Below, one piece after another: positions 50,558-62,331 of a stretch of DNA of 64,000 nucleotides. Where the stretch lies: the NCBI GenBank assembly GCA_048013815.1, contig CM106586.1, forward strand, positions 18,290,001 through 18,354,000, in the 5' to 3' direction. The notes beneath the pieces are model-generated. The model was not told the DNA's origin. It saw only the letters and a program-made list of their open reading frames with translations, and did no database searches. Source of the DNA: Setoptus koraiensis (lineage: Eukaryota > Arthropoda). Numbering within the stretch: position 1 is the stretch's first letter; every line of letters begins with the position of its first letter. Made by a program: the position numbers and the translations under genes.

Positions 50558-52045
50558 TTATCTCGGAGAGTTGTAAGTTTTTGGTCCTGGGGACGAGCCA
50601 CTTCCTGAGCCTCCCCTTCTCAACAGAGGAAAACCAGATGTTATTCCGCCAGGCCTTATCTGACCAGGTTGATTTAGAATCATGTTCGCGTGAGGTGAAT
50701 GTAATGCAGTGGATGTGCCTTGGGTCTCACAAAACTGTTTAAATGCCTGTGCTGATCTATCGTAATCCTGCTTCGTCAACCTTGGAGCAGCATGTGGAGG
50801 GGCATGTCTGAAGGGAGGCTGGATCACTCGCAGATCTTTAAGATCTTTGGGGTTGAAAGGCGGCGGATAGAACTGCGGTCCGAGTGGACCACCGGGTAGG
50901 CCTGAATTTCAAAGAAAAATGAAGTTAAAGAAGCTATCAATTATGTTTTGGTAAAATATCGAAAAAGATATCAGGCTTAACTTACCAGGTGTAGGTTGAT
51001 AGGCGAATGCGGGGCTACCGAAACCTTGATAATTTGGACTTGATTCATGCGATGACCTTGATGATTCATATTGACTCCTTCTCGGTTGCGATGCTCTATC
51101 TCCAGTTAAGTTTTTTAATCCGTTAGAACTTTGATCCATACGATTACCAGATAGTTGAGAAGGAGGATTAGGACGTAACTGAGGAGGCTGAGGCGGTGTA
51201 AGGTGGAATTGTCCATGTTGAGAAAGGTAGCTTTTTCTGGGTGAGGAGACCAGTTGGTCACGAGGATCATTAGAACCACTAGGGTAGGCCCTTTTCAGAG
51301 AATTTGAGTTAGAATTCGACTCTAAATTTCTGGAGGGGGACTGTTCTATGGGGATCATTGGTCTTAGAGGCACGCTCATTCGCATATTTGTCCCGGAAAC
51401 TGGCATAGATATTGGAGGCATACTCATTCTTGGTGAGTACAATCCAATCGGTCGAGGAGGGAGTACGTTCATATGTGGATGAGGCGGTACATGATTGTCG
51501 AGATGGTACGGATAGATATGAGGCATGGGAATCGGCATCCTGGGCTGGTTTAATGTAACATCTTTGCTAGGTTTGATAGATTGCTGATTTGAGGTATTAT
51601 TCACGAGAGTTATCGGAGTTGATTGCTGCTGTTGATGAATCCCTTCTAACTTAGTTTGCTGCGGTTGCTGTTGATGCTGCTGCAGTTGCAATTGATTAGC
51701 GTGATTGGCTACTTGTTGAGCTTGTGAGGCAGCCAATATCTCCGCTTCACGTTGCTTTTGGCGAGCTACTTCTTCGTTAAGTACTTTTTTCAATTGTGCA
51801 AAAAGATTATGTTTTTCATCTTTCAGATTGTTGAGTTTCTTCTCTAATGCGGCCAGTTGTTCTTTGATTTGATCTAATGTCATTGCATCTTGTCTCCTTT
51901 GCTGTTCACGTTCTTTTTTAAGACGTTTTTCTATGGCATCCTGCTCCATTTCTTGTTTGAGCCGTTGTCTCTTCCTCATGATATGATTCTTCAAGGCCCC
52001 TTTCATGGCTGAATCAATGGTAGATGCCTTCTGTACGAAAATCAT
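50558..52045 (-). CDS. GPS2: G protein pathway suppressor 2 (NCoR/SMRT complex subunit)
   Basis: Core subunit of the NCoR/SMRT-HDAC3-TBL1 corepressor complex and an inhibitor of JNK signalling. Exons 52045-50986 and 50901-50558 join in phase to 467 residues (human 327). The N-terminal 115 residues match GPS2: ALKNHIMRKRQRLKQEMEQD, then a long coiled coil with ALEKKLNNLKDEKHNLFAQL and KKVLNEE, the region that forms the helical bundle with TBL1 and NCoR. The rest is low-complexity Gln/Pro/Met/Ser-rich sequence with LxPRP-like motifs and a Gly/Ser C-terminus. Exon 2 starts GLPGGPLGPQF. The second half is poorly conserved, as in other invertebrate GPS2 proteins. Confidence 0.88.
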
Positions 52046-52576
52046 CTTTGGTGAAATATTAATCTAGTGATAAACAAACAGTCCTCCTATTTTGGTGTGA
52101 ATATTGTGATGATTCTTGAAATTAGTCTCATTTCAATTAAGAGTATTCCATTGTAAAGCATCGGATATTCAGTAAACTTCAATGATTGTAAAAATCTCTC
52201 CTAACCTTATCAATTGGTGGGTGTGTGATGGGTTCCAGTGTTCGAAAAGCATAAATTCAATTGAAGCGCGATCTTTTTTTTTTCTCTATCTGAAATTGAT
52301 ACTCACTCCCTGATCGTATGCCAGTCTATCTAATTGACTCTTTTTTTAGCGATGAAATATTAGAAGAAAATAACAGCAGTTACCAATAAGAGCATATTGA
52401 CCAAGGTTTAACCAAACTCCATAACACTTTCCATGGATGTACCCTTACGTTCTATTTATTTATATTTATGTTTATCTATTATAGATCCTCGGCGATAACG
52501 ATAAAAATAAGAATAATGATGAAAATCAGTCTGATCGTCTGTATCTGATGTAATAGAAGATTGTGTGTGCAAGCTA

Positions 52577-52740
52577 GTGTTGCGGCCAGGGGCATGGGCA
52601 AAGGCCGCTCCTGCCCAAATTTCGGTTTGAGCGGTCGGACGGGCGGGTATGCCCAGCGCTTGGATGGGTTCTGAGCGGCGGGCATGACCAACAGGAGCCT
52701 CCAAACAGCCCAAAGTTGGCCCAAAATAGAAGAAAAAACA
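52577..52740. repeat. GC-rich GGGCATGGGC / GCCC element, possibly a MITE end
   Basis: About 160 bases of GC-rich DNA in AT-rich surroundings. It is built of alternating GGGC and GCCC words (GGGGCATGGGC, GGGCGGGTATGCCC, GCGGGCATGACC) and starts after AGTGTTGCGGCC. The internal complementarity suggests a fold-back or miniature inverted-repeat element. Confidence 0.4.
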
Positions 52741-53011
52741 TCAAGCCTCACCCATAGATATGAATAATTATTAATAATGTTATTATAATTTCTTGGATAA
52801 AAGATCGAGCTAGCTATCTGTTACAATAGGTATGCCGACAATTCCATCTAGAGACCACTTCTACACAGATCGACCGGCGATCGAGCAATAAGAGATACAC
52901 AGAGAACACAAGAGAACCAACAGAAAGAGATCTTGAATGGAGGATTTTTGTGTCTAACAAATTGTAAAAAATATATTTATAAATCCAAAATTGATAATAA
53001 TTAGAGAATTC

Positions 53012-53090
53012 GGGCATGCCCAACCGCCCATCTCGGGCGGATTTGTGATGTGGGCATGCCCGGCTGAGCGGCCATCGTGCCCGTACGACT
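53012..53090. repeat. GC-rich element with two GGGCATGCCC palindromes
   Basis: The 10-base palindrome GGGCATGCCC occurs at 53012-53021 and 53052-53061, with a GGCGG/CCGCC-rich spacer. It shares its vocabulary with 52577-52740, about 270 bases away, and may be the other end of one insertion. Confidence 0.4.
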
Positions 53091-54684
53091 GGTGTAAACA
53101 CAAGGAGAATATGCTTATAGGTTTTTTACTGCGATTCGATTGTTACAGGGTAATCAAGTGCTTGTGCCCTGAGAGCAGAACATATAACGCACTGTATGGT
53201 ATTCTGTGTGAGAGAGCTTTGAGCGTATTTTTTAGTATATCATGAGCACGGCATCACAGTCCGCTGAGCCGACTCTGCTCTTGTGCCCCAGCAGTTGCTC
53301 TTGAGGGTATTGATTGTATGTCAAGAGGCGTGTCAAACACATTGGGCCGGTATGAACAGCTTAGAACTGAAGCGACTTGTCTCACCTTTAATGTTGAGTT
53401 TGGTGCCCACCAGTCGGTCGGGCCGAGATATGAGAGTCGCACACATCGGAATGCCCAGTCCGACACGCCCGTTCTTCGCGCACAGAAAGAGCTGAAACAG
53501 TTGATCAGCCTGTAGTGCGACGCCCGTCTCACGTCACAATTATTCTATTTATTTTTCTCTTTTCACTGTACTGATGATGTTTCTAACTGCCCCCATCTTG
53601 GACACACAGATGCGTCCAAACTTTGGACTCCAGAGCCATCCATCCCCCTTTCTCCTATATGAAAAGTGAAGTGCTAATTCGAGCGGCCACCGTGAAGCTG
53701 TGAGTGGGCGCGCCGATCAACAGCGACATGTATCGGTGTTGAAAGTAAATATAGTAAAAATAAGGCAAAAATCAAATTTGATTAGAAATTATTGATCTCA
53801 CCACAATGAATTAATCGCCAGCGCGATTTATTCATTACTGTGCGCCATAATTGTGGTTTTGTTGTTGTTTTGATCACCATTGCTGAACTGGGTGTGATTA
53901 AACATACAAGTGATATCATGAGGGCATCTCTGCACACCCAGCCCGTATCTTATATCTGTGTGCCCTGTGAATGTTGCGCAATCAATCTGGAAATATTGTG
54001 CGAAATATGAGTATTGATGATAATTCTTTTAATCGCTCTTATCCAGTCCAACATTAACGACATTAATACATGTCGTGTAATGTATGTCCGTTACATTTGA
54101 CTTTTTGGACCTTGTGCTTCTGATACACAAACATTGCGAGTACAGTCCGTCACAAAGGTTCCACCATATGGCCATGTAGTTTGACAATATTTCTATGCAG
54201 CACTGTACGTGCGCACACAAGCATAGTAATGTCCGTGTGCGAGCGCACAGAGAGTGAGGATAGTTGTTCAGAAGCCCGATTACACCCAGTATTATTATGA
54301 ATTTATCAGGATCATGATGATGATCAGATAATAGGGCTATATGTTCCATTGTAATCCTAGAAGTATATTCAATATACTCTTACTTACTCAACTTGTGTCC
54401 ATATACGTGATCTGCGAAAGATATCGATTGCTCAATCAACAATGATGCCCATAACTACGATTAGGTCATGTACAAAATCGATAAAACACATAGTAAATTG
54501 AATTAAATCGCTTATGCTAATCAATCAAAGTTTATGTAGATATTGAAATTTTTGGATGTCAACACCAACACTAACAGAAAAAAACTAACTTCACGAGGAT
54601 ATTGTCGAGGAACCTGTTGTGTACTACATCATCATATATTTCTGTTAGATTGGTCAATAGTAAAATTCAAGGCTACAACCATAA

Positions 54685-56413
54685 ATGCAATATAATGATG
54701 GCGACCTGGCGGATGCAAGTTATGATCATCAGACCAGACACCTAGAATCATCGAGTCGATCGAACTTTCTTCAAATAGAACAAAACAAAGTCAAATATAA
54801 AGCCATTATCGGATTACATACAAGACCTAGAGTCCTCTTGGAACATCGACATGATACTCTGACACAGTTAAATCTCGAACCCCTGTATACCACTAATTCT
54901 ATTGAGATACCACAGAGATTTCCACCTGAGATTATTATAAGAATTCTGCGATTAGCTCTGCTGGAAGAACCAAGACCTCTTCGGCAACTTGTTAGATTTA
55001 GCCGAGTATGTGAAACATGGAGAAGAATAGTTAATGAGAACTCTTCAATTTGGGTTCGATTGGATACCAACGAAATATTGCCTAGCTTGACTGACAATTT
55101 ACAATATTTTAAGCAAATTTCCGAGACAAACACTTTCAGTTCCTGCAGAGATTTAGTTCTTGGATCCGACACACTATTCCTAAAGTCATTCCGCGAAACT
55201 AGCTTGAAAATTAGCCCAAAATGTCTGAGTTACATCGTACAGATCAATCCTATCTTTGAATCAATACTTCGTAAAGCCCTACCAAACTCGAGGAGGCTTT
55301 ACTTAACGAACAGCAGTGAGATTGTGAAACGACATGCAGAAATAATTGAGTCGCATTGTACCAATGTTACGGCCATTGAACTGGGTGCTGACGATGTCGA
55401 ACGTGGCACCACAATCTTCAACAATCTTAATCCTAACATCATTACTGAACGATTGCTCAAAACGGCAAGTGCCACCTTAAGGGAAGTGTATATTCACTAC
55501 CCGTATCAGGTTTCAACACTATTATCTCGTCTTGCGAAACACTGTAAACAATTGACTCATCTAGAGCTGGGAATCCTTAAACAGGGACGTGAAACAATCA
55601 AACAGGATGATGAAGATAGCGACTCTGATGGAAGTTCTTCTTCGGACGATGAAGATCAAACTCAATGCATTGATCCCAAGTTGATTTCCGCTAACTTTCT
55701 ACATTTGAAGGTTTTCTCTTGTTACTCTTATGAGTTCACACGACATAGCGCTGCCCCAGCAGTTCTGACTGAGATGATTGATCTCCGCGAACTGAGGCTA
55801 CCTATTCTAAAAGGATGTGACCAAACTAGAGACGAGTGGACGCTTAGAACACTAGCACAAAGTTCCACAAGATTGATTCATTTAGACGCCAGGGGATGTT
55901 TCCTAAAAGTCTTTTCCCTTGGTTGGCTTACAACTAACAAGCTAAGATCTCTGCATCTTCACTATTCTGTTCCAGCCGCTGCAATTTTGAAACGTTGGTC
56001 AAATAGTTTGGTTTATCTAACGCTCTCTAAAGTATCCGAGAAGTATCGAGAACATAGAAGCCAAGGTCCGCCAAATCCATCCCAAGAGCTGGATGCGTGT
56101 TTAGAGACTTTGTCTGGTGCTGAGACTCCTAAACTGAAGTACCTGGACCTCAGCGACTCAGATTGCGGCTTTTTGCCAGTCAGGTGCGTCTTTTTTGGGG
56201 CCATGAAATACTAAACTAAGATGGATAACTTTATAATGACTCCTCTCTAACTTTTTCCTTTTTATTCTATATAGAAATTTGGTTGGCCATTGCAAAGAGC
56301 TCGAGTATTTAAACCTCTCAAAGTGTAAACGCATACCAATAAATGTACGGGTGTGCTTTTCAGACAAACAAGCGATAGAGGAGTTAAGAATGAGCTTCGC
56401 CGATTCTCTCTAG
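54685..56413 (+). CDS. F-box protein with LRR-like C-terminal region
   Basis: Probable substrate receptor of an SCF ubiquitin ligase. Exons 54685-56183 and 56275-56413 join in phase to 545 residues. An F-box lies at about 75-125 (IPQRFPPEIIIRIL...LVRFSRVCETWRRIVNENSSIW), with the typical P-E-I-I and C-x-W-R-x-I-V pattern for Skp1 binding. Downstream are repeated Leu-spaced segments (TLREVYIHYP, LTHLELGILK, LKVFSCYSY, LRELRLPIL, LIHLDARGC, LRSLHLHYS, LKYLDLSDSDCG, LEYLNLSKCK) that read as degenerate leucine-rich repeats. These are interrupted at about 310-330 by an acidic Asp/Ser/Glu tract. The start is an ATG; the specific subfamily and substrate are not recognised. Confidence 0.85.
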
Positions 56414-56495
56414 GAGGTGCGTTAGATCTTATTTGATCGAGGATGGAGTATCATACCCAACAATCACTATATGTTAAACGATCAGTATTTTATGG

Positions 56496-56501
56496 AATAA
56501 A
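56496..56501 (+). terminator. AATAAA signal of the F-box gene
   Basis: AATAAA 82 bases after the stop codon. Confidence 0.7.
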
Positions 56502-56637
56502 CTTTTATAGCTTTCAAATTATACAAATGTTCTAGTTTGTGAGTGTTTCCCAGTACAAATTTCAGGTGCTTTGTAAATTTTTCTATCAAATCTGTTCGAT
56601 GTTCAGTCCAATAATATAGGTTGAAGTAGTGACTTGA

Positions 56638-57904
56638 TCAACGCATGCTGAAGACCAAAGAGAGGAAATCCTCGTACTTGATAGTGATGACCCTATTGGG
56701 AGGTGATGAGAATTAATCAGTTGAAAGATGAGAATATATATATATATATATATAAGGGAGAGCCGGGTCAATCGAAGTAATGGGCAAATAATATCGACTT
56801 ACCCATCAGAGTCAGTGTCATGATGACGGAAGGCAGCTGTAATGGTCTGCAATGATACACATATTTGGATGAAGTCATCGAAATATATCCTCCCTACTAA
56901 GATGCAAGAAGTGCAAGTTTGTAATAAATAGGAAAAAATACGTAGCAAGTAGGTTTGCATGCAATTCTATGAATGTGGGTTTGTTCATGCAAAATATAAC
57001 TTGAAACTATGGTTACTAGTATTGTGTGCTTTACGCTTACCTTGACCACTCTTAACGAATTTTTGCAGTATCAAATCGTAAAATTTGTCCGAAAGTTGGT
57101 AACCAAAGGTGGTAAGTGCTTGTTTGATCTCATCTTTGTTTATGTAGCCTGACTTATCTTTGTCGAAAGACTGGAAGCATTGACGCCAATCTTCGATGTA
57201 TTTCCACAATTGTTTGAATTCTTCATAGTTCAACTGTCCTTTTTGGCTTCTATCGAAGAGGGTAATCATTAGTCTCACTGTTTCACCATTGAATGGCTCC
57301 CATGTTCCGTTAGACAAGCAGGATTGCAATTCAACTGCATTGATTGCGTTACTGCGGTCCTTGTCCACTTGTTGGAAGACTTTCTTTAGGAAATTTTCGT
57401 CTACAGCAGGTGCAGGTGCAGCCATGTTACAGCTAGAGAAATGGTGAGAGTCGTAGAATACAAGAGAAAAGTGCGTTAGAAGGTTGTAATGAGATGGTCG
57501 GCATGAGTGTAGTAAATGTACGTATGTGGAATAAGTGAACTAGTAACTTGAGGCGTGGAGTGTTTTAACCAAACAAGTACAGATAGTGCTAGTATTTTTG
57601 CTGGCGCGTACCCCGAAAATGCTTGCTGATACATGACGTTATTGGACGGTTGTTGCGCTGGATGTGTCGTAATAATATTACCAGGATAAGTAGTCCGCTG
57701 CTGGCTATAGCAAGGATATTGGTAGCTGGGAGTGACTGGCTGATGCTGTTGAGAGTACCCATTATATTGTGATGACGCTGGACTTGGATAGACAGGACCG
57801 GCTGAATTGTTAGTAGGCCACATATTTGGTGAGTTTACAGGCGGAGTATGATAGGTCACTCTAGGTTGATTTGCTCTATTGGGGTATGATTGATCGGCAC
57901 CCAT
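56638..57904 (-). CDS. PDCD6: penta-EF-hand protein, ALG-2/PDCD6
   Basis: Calcium-sensing adaptor of the penta-EF-hand family, linking ALIX, Sec31A and other partners in ESCRT and COPII traffic. The core exons are 57432-57041, 56893-56803 and 56692-56638. From the ATG at 57425 they give 176 residues, close to PDCD6 in full: LSNGTWEPFNGETVR, WKYIEDW, ALTTFGYQLSDKFYD, GRIYFDDFIQ. Calcium loops are visible at DKDRSNAINAVE (EF1), DRSQKGQLNYEE (EF2), DKDKSGYINKDE (EF3) and DTDSDGVIT. An upstream exon (57904-57612) encodes 97 Pro/Tyr/Gln/Ser-rich residues (MGADQSYPNRANQP...) and can be spliced in frame through a GTACGC donor to a CTCTAG acceptor seven bases before that ATG, giving 276 residues with a peflin-like N-terminal tail. 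The short start at 57425 is the alternative. Confidence 0.85.
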
Positions 57905-59917
57905 CGAGTTTTTTATTTTCCACTTAATTTAATACGATTGCTCAGTTGGGCTCTTGTTTGCAAACCTCCCTAAAGCAATTGAAATATATCCGTTGACAAT
58001 TGTTGTTTGTCTGTTTTTTTTTGTGTTGACGACGTTTCACAAGTTGACCAGTGATGATATCATTTTCACAAGCGGTTCTTTTATAGAAAGTGTTTGTGTG
58101 TGTGTCTGTGTGTTTGTTTGTGCTAAACAAAATACTTACTGTTGTAAATGTAATATAGTGTAACAAAGAGTGAGTTAATAATACTATAATTCGAGTGTGC
58201 GAATTGCTACAGTGATTCAGTGCTGTCTGTTGTTTGTTATATTCCCAGACAGGCTCCACGGGAGTCAGCCACTAGTGATTATACGAGAGGATCTGTTTTT
58301 AAACCTTTGTGCCCTGACAATGATTTCAATGGGTTTTCTACCTAAAATCGATGATCACAATCTACAATGTGTGTGCTTTTGATTGGTATTAATATATCCT
58401 CCGGAGTACTATCTCACAATGCTTGATCTGAAGCATTATTAACTTTTCATGAACGCAACATTACATCATATGTTTTTTTCTGTAAAAGAAAGGGCGTGAC
58501 CGGCTTGTATCGCTTCGATATGCACACTTAACACTGTTGTGAGTGTTGTGTGTAGATTTTGTTAAGTGTGTACATTTAGTTCGCGAGGTTGGCGCCAGAG
58601 GGCCACAAAATCTCCTATTGGCATCTCCTATGAAATACCGTAATGTCGTATTCCGGGATAAACAAAAGACAAAGTTCAACATTTACCCAGTATCAGACCA
58701 TCTCAACTTGAACTACGTGTTCTCTAATGTCGCCAATCTCCAGTCTGCATCTGGCACCAGACAGTCGACAGCGTACCTATCGTGATTATCACGATCCGAT
58801 CTACCAGTAGAACATAGTTTCAAACGCGCGCTTCTCATCAGACACATCGACTTATCGAACCAACGGGATATCCATGATTGGTCGAGAAACATACTAGAAA
58901 CAAGCTGCTCCATCAACAGGTATACTCGAGTGCCGAACAGCCACTCTACTACTGCACAAGTGGCTTTCAAAATAAACTGACCACTAAGACAGGTCAGCGC
59001 TTCGCTCGCTCTTTCTCTGAATAAAAGCCTACTGAACTTAACTATGCACCATCTCAACAACGGTCTAGCCAAAACGGAACGCTGTCTGACGGAGCCCTCA
59101 TTTCCAGCAGTAACGGTGTGGTTTCGATCAGAGCTTTAGCCAACTTGTAATCTTGTTTTTAATTTGTGGGCCATAGCAGATTTAACGAGCCTGCAGATTG
59201 CATCGTCGATTCAAATCAGCCGAAATCGAGTATTAACGGAGAGTTATATTGGTGTTCGTTCGGTAAATAGAATCTCTGCTATGTTGGTCTCCATCATAAC
59301 GTCTTCCATCTTAGTTACCCTTAAAGTGACTAGCATCGCATTGAGTATAGCAGCAGGTTAATTTGTTGACCAATGGACTTGTTTTGTTGTTATTTTCCAC
59401 TCTCAAATGGTCAAACAAGTGATGGGCGTACACATTCCCCTGGTCAGATATGTTAGCTGTTAGAATCCTTATTTAACAGGAGAGAGTTTTGCTGCAAACA
59501 CAACTTGAAAAAATAAAGATTTCTCTTTGCTAGTATTCATTTACACACATCCCTTTTTAGAAAATAAAAGTACTAACTCTATGTGAAAACTTTCGTATCC
59601 ACAAATCCGACTCAACAACCACAGCAAAACTGTTCGACACCCAGCCAGGCCATGTTCTGACACGATTGTTTATGCTCGAATCTTTATTGTTTTTCTCTTG
59701 CTAGCTCTGCAAGGAACAAAACTATTCTTTTGCTGATTTCTTACAAGAATTGTACATTTTGCATCTGACGCAGACGGAGAAAAAACAAAACTTCAACACT
59801 TTACTCATCTTTAAAACTGCAACAGCATATCACGTCTATCGAATTTATGAAGTTAATCAGAATAAAAACAATAATCAAAAAGATATCAAAAGTTTAACGT
59901 CAACATCAGTGTTAATC
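57905..59917. other. intergenic upstream of ALG-2 and the dehydrogenase
   Basis: A head-to-head interval of 2 kb. It includes a TG-rich stretch (about 58090-58125) and two overlapping antisense open frames at 58.5-59.1 kb that do not resemble any family. No gene assigned. Confidence 0.55.
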
Positions 59918-62058
59918 ATGTTGACTTACGCCTCAATATTTTTCGCATTCTATGCTCTCTTGTTTGTCTATCTGCCTCTATTCAATGAGCCACATCAGAT
60001 ACAATATTATTACAATTTGTGCCAGATAATAAGGCACGTCGTCATCACTTACATAACATGGCACTCAACCAATTTTGTTTGGAGACAAAAATGGGTAAGT
60101 TTAACGAAAGTGAAGCTGCAACTCCATCGAGCGTTCATGTTATACTAACTAGAATAGATGGATCGTATTTTCTATGAATTTATACCGTAGGTTCCCAAGA
60201 TGAGACTTCCAGTCGCAAATCATGCTATACTTATTACAGGTAGGCCTTGCAACAACCATTTGCCGTTGCTAGAATTCTATGGGTGCATTCAATTGAGCAT
60301 AACTATAATGGCGTTGTCAACCTCTCTCATTCTATCACGAATCAATATCTAAAACAATATATTATATAGGTTGTGACTCTGGTTTCGGTAATTTGTTGGC
60401 TCGAAAGTTGGACAAGCAGGGGTTCAAAGTTTTTGCATGCTGCCTCTTTCCCCAAGGAGACGGAGCCAAGTCGTTAGTAAAGGAAAGCTCAAAGAAAGTA
60501 AGTCATACAGTGTAGTTGGCGTTATTTCAACTTCTGTTCTCATTGCTCTAATTATTCAAATCGTAAAATCATTTGTCCATCAATGATAGTTAACTGTGAT
60601 CAAAATGGATGTGACCAACGACGACGACGTCAACAATGCGGTGAAGGCCGTCGAGAAAGGGCTAAGTGATGATTACAGTGAGTACAGAAAACTAAATATC
60701 ACATCATTCTTAATAGATAAATGTTTGTCTTGAATCGCCTACACCGTAGAGACTTATCATGTATATAATCATTGTTTTGTTTCGAATGCTAGAATTGTTG
60801 GCTGTTGTCAATAACGCGGGCGTATTGGCTGTAGGAGAGGTTGAATTCGGTTCCACAATTGAGCCATTCGAAAGACAGATTAGCATCAATTGTTTAGGTG
60901 TTATACGAGTCACAAAAGCCTTTTGTCCATTGTTGAGAAGATGTAGGAATTCAAGACTGGTCAACGTCACAAGCCTAGCAGCAAGAATAAGCCTTCCAGG
61001 TGAGTTCAGAATTGCACGTCAGTAATTCAAGTCACAGACAATGCACAACATTGCGACACAGGTGGCAGATTCTGTCTTTATCAGTTTTCTTGGCCTCGCC
61101 GGTCTTATAAAAGTTGAATAATTGCAGTTTAACAATCAGTTATTCGGCGAAAGGGCCATTGTGTCAAGCTGTTTGTTCAGTAGCGTACTCTCAAACACAG
61201 TAGCAAACAACAGAACAATTTGTTGTTGATTATTTCTTTTGTGTTCCATATTGGACATGGTTTCGAGCTGATGATTATATAGAGTTGCTGATTGTTCGAA
61301 TTATCTTTGCTCACTTTTTGACAGGTCTTGTTGGTTACTGTGTATCGAAATGTGCCGCCCTTTCATTCACAGACGGAGTCAGAATTGAGTTGATGAAGTG
61401 GGGCATTAAAACCATCTCCATAGAGCCACATCTGTTCAAGTAAGTACTTCGAAAGAAAACAATAGTAGTATCCCGATAGATTTAAATCAAGAAGGCAATT
61501 TTTACTTATAATTGCACATTTAATGAATGCCCCCCCCCTCCCCCATACCCTCTTAGGACTAATTTGATCGCCGAAGAAGCTCAACATAGAATGTTAGAGA
61601 ACTTGTGGAAGGATAGCCGCGAATCTACCAGAAAAGATTACGGTGAAGAATTCTTCGAGGGGGCTAAGAAGCTCTTGAATAGAGGCACTGATACGGCCAG
61701 AACCAACATAAGTGATGTAGTCCAGGCCATGTACGACTCTATTACAATTCGACACCCTGAGACTCACAAAAAGTAAGTAAAGAACTGTACCGTTGTTCAG
61801 AAAGTCCGCGCTACCCTAGAATCTTACACTGACAAGAAAACAACTGACCTTTCACGCACTTTGAACACTTTCTATAGGGTGTGCTCATCTGAATTCGAGA
61901 GGATACGAGTATGGTTCCTGATATACGTCGTTCCGAGTGCTGTACAGGACTTTTTACTTCACATATCAACAGCCTTCGTTACAGGAAAGCCGTCAATGTT
62001 AGCAGGGAACAAGGGAGTACTCAAGGAACAAGCTGAGGCCAAACCAAAAGCCTGCTAG
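59918..62058 (+). CDS. membrane-anchored short-chain dehydrogenase, SDR9C-like (RDH/17-beta-HSD type)
   Basis: NAD(P)-dependent oxidoreductase of the classical SDR fold. Its closest relatives act on retinoids, hydroxysteroids or hydroxybutyrate; the substrate here is unknown. Eight exons, 59918-60094, 60191-60239, 60370-60497, 60590-60677, 60793-60999, 61325-61439, 61557-61772 and 61878-62058, join in phase to 386 residues. The first exon encodes a hydrophobic anchor (residues 5-22) and a juxtamembrane segment. The Rossmann motif TGCDSGFG (75-82), NNAG (154-157), catalytic Ser (VTSLAAR, S208) and YCVSK (221-225) are intact. ITGCDSGFG is the signature of the SDR9C group. The C-terminal part (SSEFERIRVWFLIYVVPSAV) may form a second membrane-associated helix. 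All splice sites are GT-AG. Confidence 0.92.
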
Positions 62059-62192
62059 ATGATTCTTTTTTTTTCAGTGGTTTGTTATAGGCATGACCAG
62101 GGCAATAAGAATGGAGTTCATAGCGAGTGGGAGATGATCCAGTAGCTAGGCCATTAGATGATATCGTATGTTAAAAATACATGCGCTATGTG

Positions 62193-62198
62193 AATAAA
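62193..62198 (+). terminator. AATAAA signal of the dehydrogenase gene
   Basis: AATAAA 135 bases after the stop, about 70 bases from the minus-strand signal of the eL14 gene. Confidence 0.7.
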
Positions 62199-62266
62199 AT
62201 GTTTTCAGTAAGACTCCATATAGAACTTATCCTGTGTGAAATGTGGCTCGAGTTGAGATGAGTTAA

Positions 62267-62272
62267 TTTATT
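62267..62272 (-). terminator. AATAAA signal of RPL14
   Basis: AATAAA on the minus strand, 59 bases beyond the stop codon. Confidence 0.7.
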
Positions 62273-62331
62273 ACAAATCTATGCTCTCGCACATTATTGA
62301 TACCCTAACAGGTTTGATATAATCATTGATT

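Larger units (their letters stand above)
52046..54684. other. intergenic with GC-rich element remnants
   Basis: A mostly AT-rich interval upstream of both GPS2 and the F-box gene. Two GC-rich patches stand out (52577-52740 and 53012-53090, listed separately), plus an exon-like GC-rich stretch at 53250-53720 without identifiable function. No gene can be supported. Confidence 0.55.

Noticed and set aside
54029-54349. 106-codon minus ORF upstream of the F-box gene
   Set aside because: No domain or similarity recognised, no poly(A) signal or splice support, and it lies in the probable promoter interval.
58461-59072. Overlapping antisense ORFs between ALG-2 and the dehydrogenase
   Set aside because: The 119-codon minus frame and the 80-codon plus frame have no recognisable similarity; most likely promoter-proximal noncoding DNA.
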